Counted from the stretch's first letter, positions 31,616-44,620 are shown. The stretch is 64,000 nucleotides of DNA from Aselliscus stoliczkanus (GCA_033961575.1 CM066727.1:121508434-121572433); one strand, 5' to 3'. Program-made: numbers and translations. The notes: a model not told the origin generated them from the sequence alone.

Positions 31616-33739
31616 GAGCTGATACACTTTTTAAAACTTTAAACCAAACTGCGTACCTGGACACCCTTTTGGAGCAAGACAGGGAAAAGAGAAGATAATG
31701 TAAAAGACTTTCTCAAAAAGAGAATGAATCATGCCAAACAGACTATTTAAAGCATAAGAGAAATTCCACTTTTTGCTTTGTTTAGAATTTATCTCCTCTT
31801 TGCTCTTTACAGCAGTCACCTCCGCTTTCCAACAGAATAAAGGCTCTGGAGGAAGCTTAGATCAATTAAAAAAACTAAGAAGCGCAATTTCCTTTCTCAT
31901 CTAAGGAGTTGTGAGTTAAATTTTTGAATCTGTCACATTATTGTTAATCACAATAATGACCCCTAACAATAAACTTTAAAAACCTAACGAATCTACTCAA
32001 TATCACACAGACTCTTTAGGAAGAAATCTGAGCCTTTTTACTTGACAGGTGAGACTCTCATTATGTTAACAGTCTTGCCCATAAAACTAAACAGAGGAAC
32101 CTGCAGGCATCAGAAGTAAGGACAAGAACCCTGAGTTTCTGGCTTTCACCTCCATGTCACTGCCCTGACAAAGGATTTAAATAATTAATTTCTCTGAAAT
32201 CTTAGCATATGTATTAATAATAGAGAGGCCTCTTCAATTTTTAGGAAACATGTCACTTTGTTTACCCAAACTAAAAAGTGGAGATGGAAAATTCAATATT
32301 AACCTAAATCGTAGCACACTACTTAGGCCTTCCAGAATCATGCTAAAACAAGTGTTTGAAACTATTAAGCAGAGAAAAGTAATGTAAGTGCTACGTTCGT
32401 CTTGAGACAATGTCAGAAGAGGTGCATTTAAGAGAAAAAGATAAGACTTTAGAAGTGTTGGCAGTTTTATGAAGTTATTGTGGGTGGAAAGTATAAAAGG
32501 ATTTCAGAAAATAAATTGGAGAGAAATTTTCAAAGTACTAAATCCAAAAGGTGGCACTGAACTATGAAATTGCGGAGAAAAATTTCCAGCAGCACATAAA
32601 AGAGCCAAAGTGAAAGTAATGGGGCAGATCATTGCCTAGCTGTGTACCTGAGTACATTAGGTGATGGGAAGGTGGCTACAAAACATCTGTGATGCTGAAA
32701 CAGAAGTAAAGAAACAGCGTCTTTTTCTGTAATTGGCAAATTGGAGACAAGAAAGGAAATAGTGTCATCCTCTTTAACCACTTTCCTTCACTGCATGGGA
32801 CTTTTACTCAAGAGTGGCAATGAATGCATCAAGGGATGGAAAACAGGGCCCAGATTCCTAAAAATCGATTACCAAGGTGAGTAAACAGCCAGGGAGGAAG
32901 ATAATGAAAATTATAATGTTAGATTTAATGATTCATAAATCAAATATAAGCATTCTGAACTGTGATGACAGAAGAAAATTATATTTTAGTACCAATGAGG
33001 CAAACAAAATTTAAAAAATATCAATGAATAAGTTTACTACTGTTAACAATACTGTGCAATGACTTGGAAGATATTGTTCTGCTTCTGAGCTTTCTTCTTT
33101 CCCCAGCATTTGTTAACCTAGTCCTAGACATACTATGAAAATCAACTGATTTGTCCAAGACCTCATGTGACAGTCATTGCAGAGAGCACCACCTAGTCTT
33201 AATTAATTCCATGAGCACATATGATTTGTGAGTACTCCAGAGTCCTCCACTGACAAGTCCTTACACAGAGACACTTCTTACATACACACAGTTTAGGCTT
33301 AGTGGTTTATTCATATATCACTATACTCATTTTGTTCTAATTTGTTTTTTTCTCTTTTACCAATAATTCTAGTTCACAAGATACTACATCTGTGTACACA
33401 GCTACCTTTGATCCTTTTAGCAATATAATCTGACCACATGAAAAAAAAGATACTCCAGATTAACATTTATTTCTTAGAAAGTATAATACAAAGTAATATA
33501 AAAAAGATGGATATTGTTTCTTTATCCAGAGATTTATTACATATAAAGAATGTTCAAATTGAAAACCATTCTTATAAACATAAAATGAATGTATCATTTG
33601 TTTTAAAAACTTCCTGACATCTTTTATTCTGATGATATTTGCAATTAAATACTAAAATGTAATGTTTTATATAAGAGCATTAAGGACATTATCAAGTGAG
33701 TGTGCACACACACATACCCACAAAAGTGCTGTCAGGGAA
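31616..33739. other. repeat-poor single-copy DNA
   Basis: About 2.1 kb in which I recognise no transposon or exon. Confidence 0.5.
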
Positions 33740-33850
33740 GGTTCCTGAGAAGAGAACATTTGAGCAAAGATTTGAAGGAAGTGAGTAATTGAGTCAAGTG
33801 GATATCTGGGGCCAGCGCCCTCTAGGCAAAAGGAAAGGCTCAGTTCCTGG
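33740..33850 (+). mobile_element. possible ancient dispersed repeat
   Basis: 'ggttcctgagaagagaacatttgagcaaagatttgaaggaagtgag' and 'gtggatatctggggccagcgccctctaggcaaaagg' match a phrase common in old mammalian repeats ('..gagcagagacctgaaggaagtgagg..ggatatctggggg..'). I cannot name the family. Confidence 0.4.
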
Positions 33851-34299
33851 TCATACTTGTGCTCAAGAAATGAATAATTTCCGAGCTGGCTAGTTAGCTC
33901 AGTTCAATCAGTGGGTATCTTTTATGAGTCCCTCAACCTTGAAGCTTGTCAGCTATCAGTACTAGGAACTGTCTCTTCTCTATTTAATGCGAACGCTATG
34001 AGAAATCAACTCTATTGTATATAAAGGATATGTGGTAAGAGCAATCAGAAAAAATACCACCCACTCCCTTTAAAGAAGGATTCTTGAAATCAAATGCATT
34101 TAATCAAGATGAGTGTCTTTTCCCTCAACCAGAGAATACCCATTAATATAATTAGTATGGATTTTAAATCCAGGCAATTACATGCATTACATGTAATTGA
34201 AATCCTCTTGCTACATTCACCTAGAAAAATTACATTAAATATAACAGTAATGATAGCAAGACTGTCTTTTATACCAATTTGACTGATAAAACCAATAAT

Positions 34300-34468
34300 A
34301 ATAAAATATAACACTACCAAATGTTGGCAAGGATGTGAGCAATGGCGACTCATATACTGCTGACATGAGTAAAAATAAAAACAACTACTTTGAAGAGCAA
34401 TTTGGCATAATAGAGTAAACTAGAAGATGTGTGTGCTCTTCAACTCAGCACTTATAGACATAGAACTT

Positions 34469-34548
<80 letters not shown>

Positions 34549-34775
34549 TTATTTCAAAAAAAAAATTGCAATGATTTGGAAAAATAAAATCCCATAAACT
34601 AAAAGCGAATAAATGAAGGGATTGTAACTTTCACAAAATGTGATAAATAGTATCTAATAGCATGGACAAATATCAAAAAACATAGTATTTTTGTGAATAA
34701 CAAAGTTGAGGATATATGTATAATTTAACACCATTTATATAAAGGTATAAAATAGGCAAAACAATAAAATATCAT
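34300..34775 (+). mobile_element. old L1 3' fragment with microsatellite insert
   Basis: 'tgttggcaaggatgtgagcaatggcgactcatatactgctgacatgagt', 'actactttgaagagcaatttggcata', then 'atggacaaatatcaaaaaacatagta' and 'caccatttatataaaggtataaaataggcaaaac' give the L1M 3'-end order. An (AT)n(AG)n array interrupts it. Confidence 0.7.
34471..34545. repeat. compound (AT)n-(AG)n microsatellite
   Basis: A pure AT run to 34513 changes without a gap to AG until 34545. Confidence 0.97.
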
Positions 34776-35119
34776 GTTGATGTATATATACATGTATAGT
34801 AATGGCCTAAATTATGCATGATAATGATAAACACTACAGTAAGAACAGTTTAATCTGCATAAAACAGAAAAATTTGACCATTTGACATCTGAAAAAGCTG
34901 CATGGCCCCTACATTCATGAATCTGCCACACTAGTCTTTGCAGTACCCTGTAAACTTGATTTTTTTTTTCCTAAAATAAAAGCAGCATTGCACTTTTATG
35001 AAGATGGAAGCTCCCATGGTAGAACAGGTTAAAATCCACAGAAATGGGAACACACAGGTTTCACAGGGCAGGAAAAGTGTCCTGCTATTTGAAAATGGAG
35101 TCTTAGTGTTGGCTGGGAC

Positions 35120-35335
35120 AGTATTTACCAGGCATTGTTCTAAATGCTTTACACCTGTTATTTCATTTAACCTGGTAACAATCTCTATGGAAGACACTAT
35201 TATGCCCCTTTTGGAGATAGGGAACTGAAACACAGAAGCTCAGTAACTTGGCCAGTGTCACATAGCTAATAAGTTGGGGCACTAGAATTTAAACCAAACA
35301 GTCTTAGCTTTCAATCACTACACAAACTCTCCTTA
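35120..35335 (-). mobile_element. MIR
   Basis: 'aggcattgttctaaatgctttacacctgttatttcatttaacctggtaacaatctctatggaagacactattatgcccc', 'cagtaacttggccagtgtcacatagctaataagttgg' and 'gaatttaaaccaaacagtc' give a clear reverse-complement MIR. A plus-strand 76-codon frame over it is incidental. Confidence 0.85.
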
Positions 35336-35357
35336 ACATAAGTATGGATACTTACAT

Positions 35358-35520
35358 TGAAGCAGCAGTTCTCAAATTGTGTACCAGGGCCCAGCACGAC
35401 CAGCATCACCTGGAAACTAGTTAGAAATACATGTTCTTGAGCCTCCCTTTAGATCTATTGAGTCTGCGCTTGGCAAATATATTTATAGCAAGTACTCAGT
35501 GTAACGGCTCCAGGCTAAAC
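35358..35520 (+). mobile_element. MER20-like hAT fragment
   Basis: 'agcagcagttctcaaattgtgtaccagggcccagcacgaccagcatcacctggaaactagttagaaatacatgttcttgagcctccc' follows the MER20 consensus as remembered. The 3' end is decayed. Confidence 0.75.
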
Positions 35521-37110
35521 TTGAAAGACCCTTGGGTTAAAGCAATCTACAGGCCTTATAGATCTCACAAATGGGAAAACTAAAAAGAAAATTAGAATAT
35601 ATCTTTCTTTCCCCACTGTTTTCACTTCAATTGAAACCCAATGCTACTTGACACACTTTAAAATTGTTTGCAAGCTGCAGAAAGGTTGTAAAAATCAATA
35701 TATCTACTTGGGAATGAGGGAAGGTTTTTGTGGTGGGGGGACAGAATTTTCAGAGGGAAAAACTTGAAGAAGAAGATAGTTGGAGAATCTATGTTAAGCT
35801 GAAAATAAGAGACTCGGGTTAACATAAAGGGAATATTCCACATGTGATCCTTTTCCCCCTATAAATTTCAGTCTGTAAATTCCTTCCTTCCAGAAGGCTT
35901 AAGGAAAGCCAAATTACCTTAAATCTGGATACCTCTGACCTTTGCGCCACTTGCATTCTGAAATTAAACTATCTTTTACAATAAAGAAATTTTCATTTAC
36001 TAGTTGAATCCAATCCGATGGTATTATAAATTTTGTATAAACAATGTGGTAAAGAGGAAGAGGAATTGGGGCCTTTGCAATCCATCACCCCCATTCTTAG
36101 TGCAACTTCCAGAAGTTATGGCCCATTGAGTGTGTAAGGCATGGAGTTCTCCATGGTGAAGTGTACTAAAAGGGAAGTCAAGCATAGAGGAGAAGTCCAT
36201 GAACCTGGTAAAGCATTCTGGAAAGGATATACGCTGGGGAATAAACCCAGCTATTTCATTATCCCCATGGGTTAGAGAGTGCTGGGATGGATTTCACATC
36301 TGTGCTTTAAGTAGCATTATATATAATACCAGAGTATTGTTCAGATGGTTCACCATAAGCATGCACTGTGTGGAAGAAAGGAAAACCAAAAGATTTTCTC
36401 ATGGGAGACTTTTGATAGTCAATAAAAATTCTAATACTTTTTTTTTTTTTTTTGCAGGGGGTGCTCACGTCTTAAATTGTTCCTCTACTTCCAACCTTAT
36501 TACTGTTTTCTGGTTTTTTGTTTTGTTTTGTTTTTTGTCGTTTTTAATGACTATGATATGAAAGAGAAGGAGAGAGGCTTTCCGTCACCTAATCCCACTT
36601 TATACCCGTGTAGAGGAATATATTTTAAAGAGATTTAGAGTGGAAATATTCAGCAGATAATTCTCTCCAGTACAAGAATTCTTCTCTCTCCAACCTTCGC
36701 AAACACTTAAGTATATTAACAGGGAATGGATAAGACTCATTCAAAGAGATAGTCGTTCAACAAAAAGGTGGTCTTTCTCTTATAAAAGTCCTACTTTGCC
36801 TTGGCATCCTGACCTCTAGTTTGTGCCCCTGCAATGCCTTCCCTAGCATAACCTTATCCAGTTTATAGGATTATTTAAATATGAGTAAAAGTCACTGTAT
36901 CTCTTGCTTTTAAATGCCATGATTTTACATGTGATTTGTACAAAAACCTTGAGTTCGGGTTGATTTGGCCATGCTACCTGGGGCTTTTATTCTCTCCTGA
37001 CTGACTAGGCTACTGTTGGCAAGAGAAGCAGTTTGGGGCTTGCTCTTTCTTCACTACTTTAAAATTATTTCTGCCTCTACAAGATTTTCTTGTTTTTCAA
37101 CAATGTTTTT
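35521..37110. other. no gene or recognised repeat
   Basis: Contains a T-run at 36439-36453 and a TTTTG/TTTG tract near 36515-36545. The 120-codon frame at 36199-36561 ends in this low-complexity sequence, has no domain and is not supported. Confidence 0.5.
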
Positions 37111-37114
37111 TGCC

Positions 37115-37345
37115 CTTCTTCTGAATGCTTATTGAGTGTCATGAATTTTACAAATGTATCTCTCGTGTTACTAAGATAGTAGACATTATGATTCTTAAAT
37201 TATAGATGAAGAAACTGAGGCTCGTCAAGTCAGGATGATTTGCTAAAGACCAAGCAGCTAATAAATGTTAAAGCAGAATTTTGGAGCCAAGATCAGGATG
37301 GTGTATTCTGTAGCCCTCTCTACCCTATCATACCACCTTGAGGAT
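37115..37345 (-). mobile_element. MIR fragment
   Basis: 'tgcttattgagtgtcatgaattttac', 'gatgaagaaactgaggctcg', 'gctaaagaccaagcagctaataaatgttaaagcagaattttggagcc' give the reverse-complement MIR layout. Confidence 0.7.
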
Positions 37346-37699
37346 GAAAGACCCTCATATTGATATTCAAGCACATTTTTAAGTCCTCAAGGACCAAGAA
37401 TAAGGTATATTGATTGGCCTTTGTATCATGGAGGTAAGCTACAGCTTTCCCATTTTGGCCAATTTTTGGTGAACCAGTGATCGACATGTGCCCTACACAG
37501 ACCTACACATTTTCTCACTGAAGAATCTTGTGACTCTGCTTACCATGTGTGAGAAAACAGAAAGAGAAAATTTGGTTTACAGAGACCCATGATTCTTTCC
37601 CTGAAAATGTTTCCTGTCTAACAGACATATTCTGTAATGGATTGAGCTTTCAATATTTATTGTCAGTTGGAAGACAACAATTTGTAAGCAAGAAAATGT

Positions 37700-37880
37700 A
37701 GAGTAATATAATGGACCTGCAGACATGTCGACTTGGATTAAAATCCTGACTTTACCCCACTGGCTTTGTGAATTTGGATTTTTCGTTTGTAAAGGACTAT
37801 AAAAAGATGTTATCAGCTGCATACATTCCACAGTTAAAATGAGGATTGTATGAAGTAGGTACTCAAAAGCTCTGAAAGAT
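37700..37880 (+). mobile_element. MIR fragment
   Basis: 'acttggattaaaatcctgactttaccccactggctttgtgaatttgg' and 'aaaatgaggattgtatgaagtaggtactcaaaagctc' give a plus-strand MIR. Confidence 0.65.
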
Positions 37881-38399
37881 GAAAAATAGACTATATATGT
37901 AAAACATTAACATTATTAACCCTTTTGCTGTGATGGTTGACTATATCCAAATGAATATATCCATCCACTGACTATAAATGGAAACTTCCAGAAAGGAAGT
38001 TTAGGAAGGCAGATGTACATTTTTCTACATTTTTGTATTTTTCAAGAATGAATAACTAGGGAATTTTTATACATAAAAAATAATGTCATTTATATACAAA
38101 GCAGCTCAAATTGTTATTGCGTAAAAAAAAAAAATAGGCAAAAAACCAACTTTTTGTTTTTTGTGGATTCTGACACACTTTGAAAAAAAATGTTGAAATC
38201 AATTAACGTAGTGAAAGAATTAAATAATATACGACTCTGCCACTGTTTTGGATGGCTTAGACCCTTTCTACTTTTTTGCGTTTGTTTAAATCATATAGCA
38301 TCATATAGCATCATGAAAAATAGTGAGAAAAACCCATATATCGAAAACCCATGTACTTACTACCTAGATAATATTTTATTTATTTAATATTTATCTTAA

Positions 38400-38525
38400 T
38401 AAAAATATATATGTATTTGTATATATATAATATTAGCTGGATATATATATGCGTATATATGTATATAAATTATATCTATCAAATATATAGATATACTTAT
38501 TGCACACACGCACACACACGCACAC
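38400..38525. repeat. TA-rich and short (CA)n low-complexity tract
   Basis: Imperfect TATATA/GTATAT sequence followed by 'gcacacacgcacacacacgcacaca'. Confidence 0.85.
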
Positions 38526-38634
38526 AATCACAGACTCCTGCATATCTCTCTTCACCTAATTTTATTTCTCTTAATCTCCAAAGATAACCATTTTCCTGAA
38601 GTTGGAGAATATCATTCCCATTCATGTTTAACAT

Positions 38635-38812
38635 ACATGTTCTCAAGCCTGCATCTGTCCATGCACAAACAGCTTTGGCATCAACTGGGAGCTTGTTAGA
38701 GATGCAGAATCTTGTCCCCACTTTAGATCTTCAATAGAAGCTGCATTTCTGCTTTGGAACAATATCCCCAGGGGATTCAGAAACACATTAGACTTTGAGA
38801 AGCACTGTTTTA
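38635..38812 (+). mobile_element. MER20-like hAT element
   Basis: 'atgttctcaagcctgcatctg', 'ggcatcaactgggagcttgttagagatgcagaatcttgtccccac' and the closing 'ttagactttgagaagcactg' correspond to a near-complete MER20. It is inserted in the older L1. Confidence 0.75.
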
Positions 38813-39080
38813 GGGTCTATAAAAAGCAATGGAATTGCTAAGAAGGACACACACTTCTTCAACATTATTAGATATTGCCCAATTGCTCTCCAAATTGGTT
38901 ATATCAATATGTAATCCCAACAGAAGTCAGATTAAAATTTGTGCCAGTCAGCTGTATGTGCAGTGTTATGTCATTATTGTTTTGAATTGCATTTCCTTCA
39001 CTTCTAATGAGGTTGAACATTTCTTCATAAACCCATTTATCATTGGTGTCCTTTATGAATTCTGTGGTCATATCCTATGT

Positions 39081-40814
39081 GAATTTTCTGTGGGTTTCTG
39101 TGGTTTGTATTCTGCTCCTTTATGTCAAGTCAAAACAACCTAAAAGGGGTCTTTTTATCTTGATTTCCCTTTTCTGCCCCTTCATCCTTCCTGCTTTCCC
39201 TATTTGTTACATGATTTTGTAGGGTGTGGAGGTTATTCAGATACCCTAGTTGTCAAGATATTAGATGTGAATAGACATTACCAAAGCATTTTATTGTATA
39301 TCAACTTGGACCAAGAGAAAATAATAACAATAATAATTAATAATAATACAATGGTAGCTAGTCCATAAATCAACAGAACAGAATTTAAACCCATGCCTGA
39401 CTGATTTCAAGGGCTTTACTTAAAGGTTCTTTCAATCTCCAATTGTGTCTTCTGATTGAAACATTAATTATACAATAAAGCTGAAAGCTACCACTGTCTC
39501 CCTCTCTTTCTAATATGTAATACATTAATATATACTAGTACGTAATCTGTATCTTATAATCATGTATAATAGGTGATATGTACAATATATAGCATGTATT
39601 GTGTTTATGTATATCATATGTAAGTAACCGTTTAGCCTTTTGTAGCATTGGTGTGTGGTGAGGCTAACCTCTGAGATACAGTCTTTGGAAATGAGCAGGT
39701 AAGAGATGAGAAAATTTCTAAAGACATTTATAATATTTTATAAACAGTTCTATTTTGATTAATAATTTAAAAAAATAAGTTATAGGAATCAGCTGGGATA
39801 CCTGAATAATAAATAAGATTGTTTATTTGGTTATAATGGTTTTATTAAGCCTCTCCCTTGGAAATTGTGATTCTGTAGGTCTGAGTCGAAACCCAGATAT
39901 ATGTAGATATCTATATTTTTACACAAACACAAGTGAGTATCTCTTTATAAGCATATTTGGGGAGGGGGAGTTTCCACCCCATAAGTAATCAATATATGTG
40001 CTCCATCTCACCTGAATATTGACCCAGAATAATTCAGAACATGTGGGAGGATCAGTGCAATGAGGCATGCATTTTGGAAAAAACATTTTTGTCAGTCTTG
40101 CTGTGGGAGGAAATACCCTCCCCCATCCCAAGGGGTATCTACTCGGCAAATGTCAAGGCAATTACAGTTTGGATCCATTTAAACACTGCATAGCTACTGC
40201 CCTGTCGCAAAGCAGCAATGAAGTGGTGAGTGGAAGTGCTGGCTTTATTTATGGGTCCCACTCTTCCAGCACAGCTGCTGCTCCCCTTATCTCTGTTTGA
40301 CCTCCGAGCAGGTTGTCAGGTAAAGGAGGCTGCAAGGCAGCAGCAGCTCAAGCCTCCACCTACGTCTCCTGGAAATAGAGCCTAGTTCGCCCCTCTTGCT
40401 TCAACTTCAATCTCAGTTTACGTGTCTCTTTTAGCTCCAACATCTTGGCTAGATTCTCTACACATCTGTAAACTTGTGCCTTATTCTTCATTTCAAAGTT
40501 ATGAGATGCCTATTTTGGAAAATATGAATAATTGAAAAAGCAGTGAATCTGACCTGATGTGACAGAAGAAAGCAATTGGAGAGGTTATTATAACTACTCA
40601 AATTTGTAGGAACTTTTTTTATTGCCAATGAAGAACTTCCTCAATTTGGACAAAACACAAGCATGAGGTGTTCTTGATAAGTGCTTTTCTTTCCAAAAAC
40701 CTAAAAATCGTTTACAAATAGTCTATCATACATTTATAAGGGTGTTTTAAATGCTACCACAATTTCAGGGGAGGGGAATGGGTGATGAGAAGAGAAATGA
40801 GAATTTTTTTAGAG

Positions 40815-40815
<1 letters not shown>
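39081..40815. other. repeat-poor DNA with a relatively GC-rich core
   Basis: No transposon recognised apart from small AAT runs near 39325. About 39960-40440 is less A/T-rich, contains 'ggctttatttatgggtcccactcttccagcacagctgctgctcc' and overlaps short frames on both strands (39919-40149 minus, 40067-40300 plus) with no domain. Candidate non-coding regulatory DNA only. Confidence 0.45.

Positions 40816-40857
<42 letters not shown>
40816..40857. repeat. (CA)n microsatellite
   Basis: A pure run of about 21 AC units. It gives a cysteine/valine repeat in a minus-strand frame. Confidence 0.97.
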
Positions 40858-40859
<2 letters not shown>

Positions 40860-40989
40860 GTCTTTCTTTCCCCATCTATCAGTAAATAACCACTGAGTAA
40901 CAAACAAAACACCATACAATCTGCTGAAAGAAAGGGTGAAGGGTAGAGAATATAAGACAGTAATGGTTTGATCCCATAGGTTGCTTGTT

Positions 40990-41090
40990 CAAGAATGAAA
41001 TGATACATGTAAAAGCACTTAGAGCAGAGCTATATGCATAGGAAAGCTCAGTAAATGTCTGTTATCTTCATTAATTATTTTCATCTAAGA
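40990..41090 (+). mobile_element. MIR 3' fragment
   Basis: 'aaatgatacatgtaaaagcacttagagcagagctatatgcataggaaagctcagtaaatgtctgttat' matches the MIR 3' region. Confidence 0.7.
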
Positions 41091-41274
41091 AGCGTAAGGT
41101 ATACATATTCAAAGATAGCTAATAATCTACTCCAGTATTGGGAGCAGGTTTTTATTCCTTTTTGCAACCCCAGCAACTAACTCAGGAACGGATCAATACA
41201 TATCTACAGAATGCAGGTGAAGTCAGCATATATTAAATTACATAGCAATGCTAGAGACAGTAAATTATGGAGAG

Positions 41275-41490
41275 CTGTGTCTTTCATTCAGGATGATTGG
41301 CACCCAAACCACAGGAGACATTTGGCAATGGCTAGAGATTGTTTGTTTGTTACAACTTGGGGGGAGGGGCGATTACTGGTTTATGGTTCGTAGAGGCCAA
41401 GCATGCTGCTAACCATTGTCCAATGCAAAGGAAAGCCCCCACAATAAGAACCATTAGGACCCAAACGTCAGCAATGCCAAGGGAATGGTG
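41275..41490 (-). mobile_element. MER5A-like hAT element
   Basis: 'acaggagacatttggcaatggctagagattgtttgtttgttacaacttggggggaggggc', 'tagaggccaagcatgctgctaaccattgtccaatgcaaaggaaagcccccacaa' and 'gacccaaacgtcagcaatgccaagg' are the reverse complement of MER5A. Confidence 0.85.
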
Positions 41491-44193
41491 AAGTCTCTCT
41501 CTGCATTTTAAGAATGGGAGAAATGTATTGCAGATGCAAGAGAAAAAATGAGCAAAACAGGGAAGGGAAACATGCTAATATAAAGAGCAATAAACAAAGA
41601 ATGAAAAGTCTGGAACGGGGTTTCAAGAACAGTGTCACTTGGGGTTTCTTTCTTCCCATCTCTGCAATTTACCTGTCTGTATTTCTAACCATTCCTCTCA
41701 CCTGCTGTATCATTTACTAGAGCATCAAGTTAGATGACTGATTCAGGAGTCTGTTGCCTCACCTCCATTTGCCTTTGGGGAAACCAAAATTTCTCCCTTT
41801 GGTTTGCCTGTCTGTATAAATACCACAGGCCTCAATTTCTCAGAGACAGTTCATTCTTCCATCCTGATGCTTTGCTTAATGTTGACACATGAAGAGTTCC
41901 ATTTCTCTTTAATTATCTATTTCACTAGAAAAGGTGAGAATGACTACATTTCTCTGAGATGTCCAACTGTCCATTAAATCCATTTCAATAAATCACTTTC
42001 AACTAAATGTGGAAATGAGAATGATTACTGGGTCTTAAGGAACTTCCATCTTCAGACATACACACTAATATGAATGAGAACATATTAGGAATGTATCATC
42101 CCAAGCCATTAATTACTACACATTTCTTCTTCTATCAACCTTAGCGCCCCCGCCCCGTCCCCATTACATGTGTTTTCTCTATGTAAGTGGTAAAAATTGT
42201 AAGACCTGATCCCCATATTTTGGATTTTATCCAAAGGAAATTAAATGATTGAGCACATTTCTTCCATTACTAGGGTCTTATTTTATTTTCCCTCTCATGT
42301 CCCAATATTAAAGATCATTTACCTTAAAGACGCTCAACAAGGACAGTGCTTGGGAAAAAGTATCCTTCATGTATTTGTAAAAGTTAAAGAATGAGGATTG
42401 GAGGGTAATTTCATACTCAACATGCTTTAACATTTGTTTTGTTTTGCCGGTTTGATTTTATCTCTACCAAAAGAAAAACAACGACATTTTCTCTGTCTTG
42501 TTATTTTAAACATCCTAGTAATTTTGTGCACATCCGACAGAGAAGCCAGAAAAAAGGATCCGAAAGAATATGAAAAATATCAAGCAGCTGCCCAATTATA
42601 ATAACCTTGAGGCAAAGAAGTTGGTCAGGAGTGCAATTCTTTTGTTTACTTTTAATTTCCTCTGGCTTTTAAAAATATAACTTGTGTTCATATAAATGCT
42701 ACATCAAAGCAGTCATAATAAATAATTAGTGTTATCAGAGACCATTTTGTTCTTCCAGCTGCTAGAATTGTTTTATTTACATAGTATGGTGAAATGAGTC
42801 AAAAACAGCTGCTTTTTTTATGTGAGCTATTCCATGATTTGATTTGAAATGCTTTCCTCCAGTATATCCAGTGGCATTTTAAGAGTAATGACAGACTCAT
42901 GACAAAACAGTTTTTGGACTCTTGTGCATCTCAGAAGGAAAATAACTTTCGGTGAATGAGTGTTCTGAATGAAAAAGTATTCTTTCAAAAAGGAAATGTT
43001 AGCTTGAAATTGTGTGCTCTTAGGCCGTGTTTGTAAATGGCATAACTGTGGTGTATGTGTAAGGGTCAGACACCTAGAGGACCTTTCTGAAAATGCATCT
43101 TGCCCCAGAGCTGACAATTTACTTGCTAATCTAATTTACCTCACCCCTGGAGTCAGCCATTCTTTGAGACTATGTAACTGCAAAAGTAATGAAGCCCATG
43201 TAAGTTCTCCTAGACAGAAGTAAGCATAAGCAGGACAAACAAACCAGAAAGAGAGAGAGAAAAAGAGCTGCTGCAGAGGAAGAGAATGGGTAGGGCAAGG
43301 AGATGAAGAACAAAAAGAGATAAAGGGGAAAGGAAAGGAAGGAATAATATCCTCATTTTTTTTTTCTACTCATGGTGGTAAAGTCCTTTTTAATTGCCTT
43401 GATTAACTGATATGCCAGGGTTGCTGTACAATTCTTCTTTCTTGTCTACTTCCACAAACAAGTGGAAACTCCTTGTTTTTAAAAAATTGAGGAGTAATTT
43501 CAGTAGTATTTGACCGCAGTTCAAACATGCTATGAGATAATGCAAAAGGAATGACCTAGACACCTCAGGATGAGTCATTTTCAAATGAGATTACCTATTT
43601 GCTTATTGACACCTTAACTCAAACTCCTTGCACATTTAGTAACGGGAAATCCAAGTTATATTCTGGAGGTGTAATCAATCATTTTTCCCCCAGTCAACTT
43701 GTCTCAAATTTATTATTGATGCCATTTCAGAAATTATGGCTTTTTCTATGTCAACAACTTCTTGCCAACAATACATTTATTCAGGCTCTTTCAAGATATT
43801 TTATCTTTGGGAGATACATATCATAGAATACATAAACTGGTAATTTTTCTCATTTCATACGATTATATTGAAAGCCAAATATAACCTTAAAGATATGAGT
43901 CTATAAGAAATAAATGAACTATATTTTTTTCAGTTCATGTTTATAACTCAATCCCTGTGTTTGATTTTCACATTTACTTGTATATTATTCTTTATATATA
44001 ATCCATATTTATTTAAGACAAATACTCGAATGGAATGTTAATAAAGATATAGTTATAAATTATAAAATGTACATAAAATGGAATTTTGTATAGCACTTAA
44101 AATGAATGAGCCAAGTCCTTAAATTGACCTGGACTAAGAAGAAATCAGGAACTAACATATATAACACTCCCTTATTATTAAAAACAGAAAGAG
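41491..44193. other. repeat-poor single-copy DNA
   Basis: 2.7 kb in which I recognise no mobile element apart from a GA-rich patch at 43249-43345. Frames of 60-96 codons (41468-41720, 42827-43223, 43390-43826) have no domain. It is one of the longest unexplained blocks in the window. Confidence 0.5.
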
Positions 44194-44620
44194 GGGCCGG
44201 CCGAGTGGCACACTGGTTAAGAGTTGGCTTGGCACGCTAGCTCTGAGCAGCAGGATCCAGTTTGGATCCCACATGAGGGCCAGTGATGCTGCGCCCCTTA
44301 TAGCTAAGATGGTGAACAACAGCTTAACCTGGAGCTGGGCTGCTGTGAGTCCCTGGCAACTGCATAGGCTGCAGTGGGGCTGGCTGTCAGCGGGCATGAG
44401 CCACCATGAGCTGCCCTGAACAGCTAGCTGTCCAGTGGCCGGTGAGCGACTGCCTCATCCAGGAAGAGCACAATGATGATACCAACATGGGCCAGTGAAG
44501 CATCATCCTCCACAACTAGACTGAAGAACAAAAGAACAAAAAGAACTTGTCTGCTTCCGTTCCCCAATTCCCCAATGCTGTTTCCCTCCCCCAGTTCCCC
44601 CAATAAAATCTTTAAAAACT
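44194..44620 (+). mobile_element. tRNA-derived SINE, long type B
   Basis: Head 'gggccggccgagtggcacactggttaagagttggcttgg', B-box-like 'agtttggatcc', then the long body to 'gcctcatccaggaagagcacaatgatgataccaacatgggccagtgaag', 'aactagactgaagaacaaaag' and 'ccccaataaaatcttt' plus an A-rich tail. Homologous along its length to 19315 and 52241. The TSD is unclear. Confidence 0.92.

Larger units (their letters stand above)
38310..39080 (-). mobile_element. old L1 fragment, minus strand, split by MER20
   Basis: 'acccatgtacttactacctagat' (38349-) and, after the MER20, 'agatattgcccaattgctctccaaattggttatatcaatatgtaatcccaacagaag', 'ttttgaattgcatttccttcacttctaatgaggttgaacatttcttcataaacccattt' are reverse-complement L1M 3'-region text. 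Confidence 0.6.

Noticed and set aside
33885..33990. Degenerate tRNA-like SINE ('ctggctagttagctcagttc')
   Set aside because: Only about 20 bases fit. The rest matches neither of the SINE types in this window and no tail or TSD is seen.
36199..36561. 120-codon frame as a novel gene
   Set aside because: Its last third is T/G low-complexity sequence. No domain, start context or splice signals support it.
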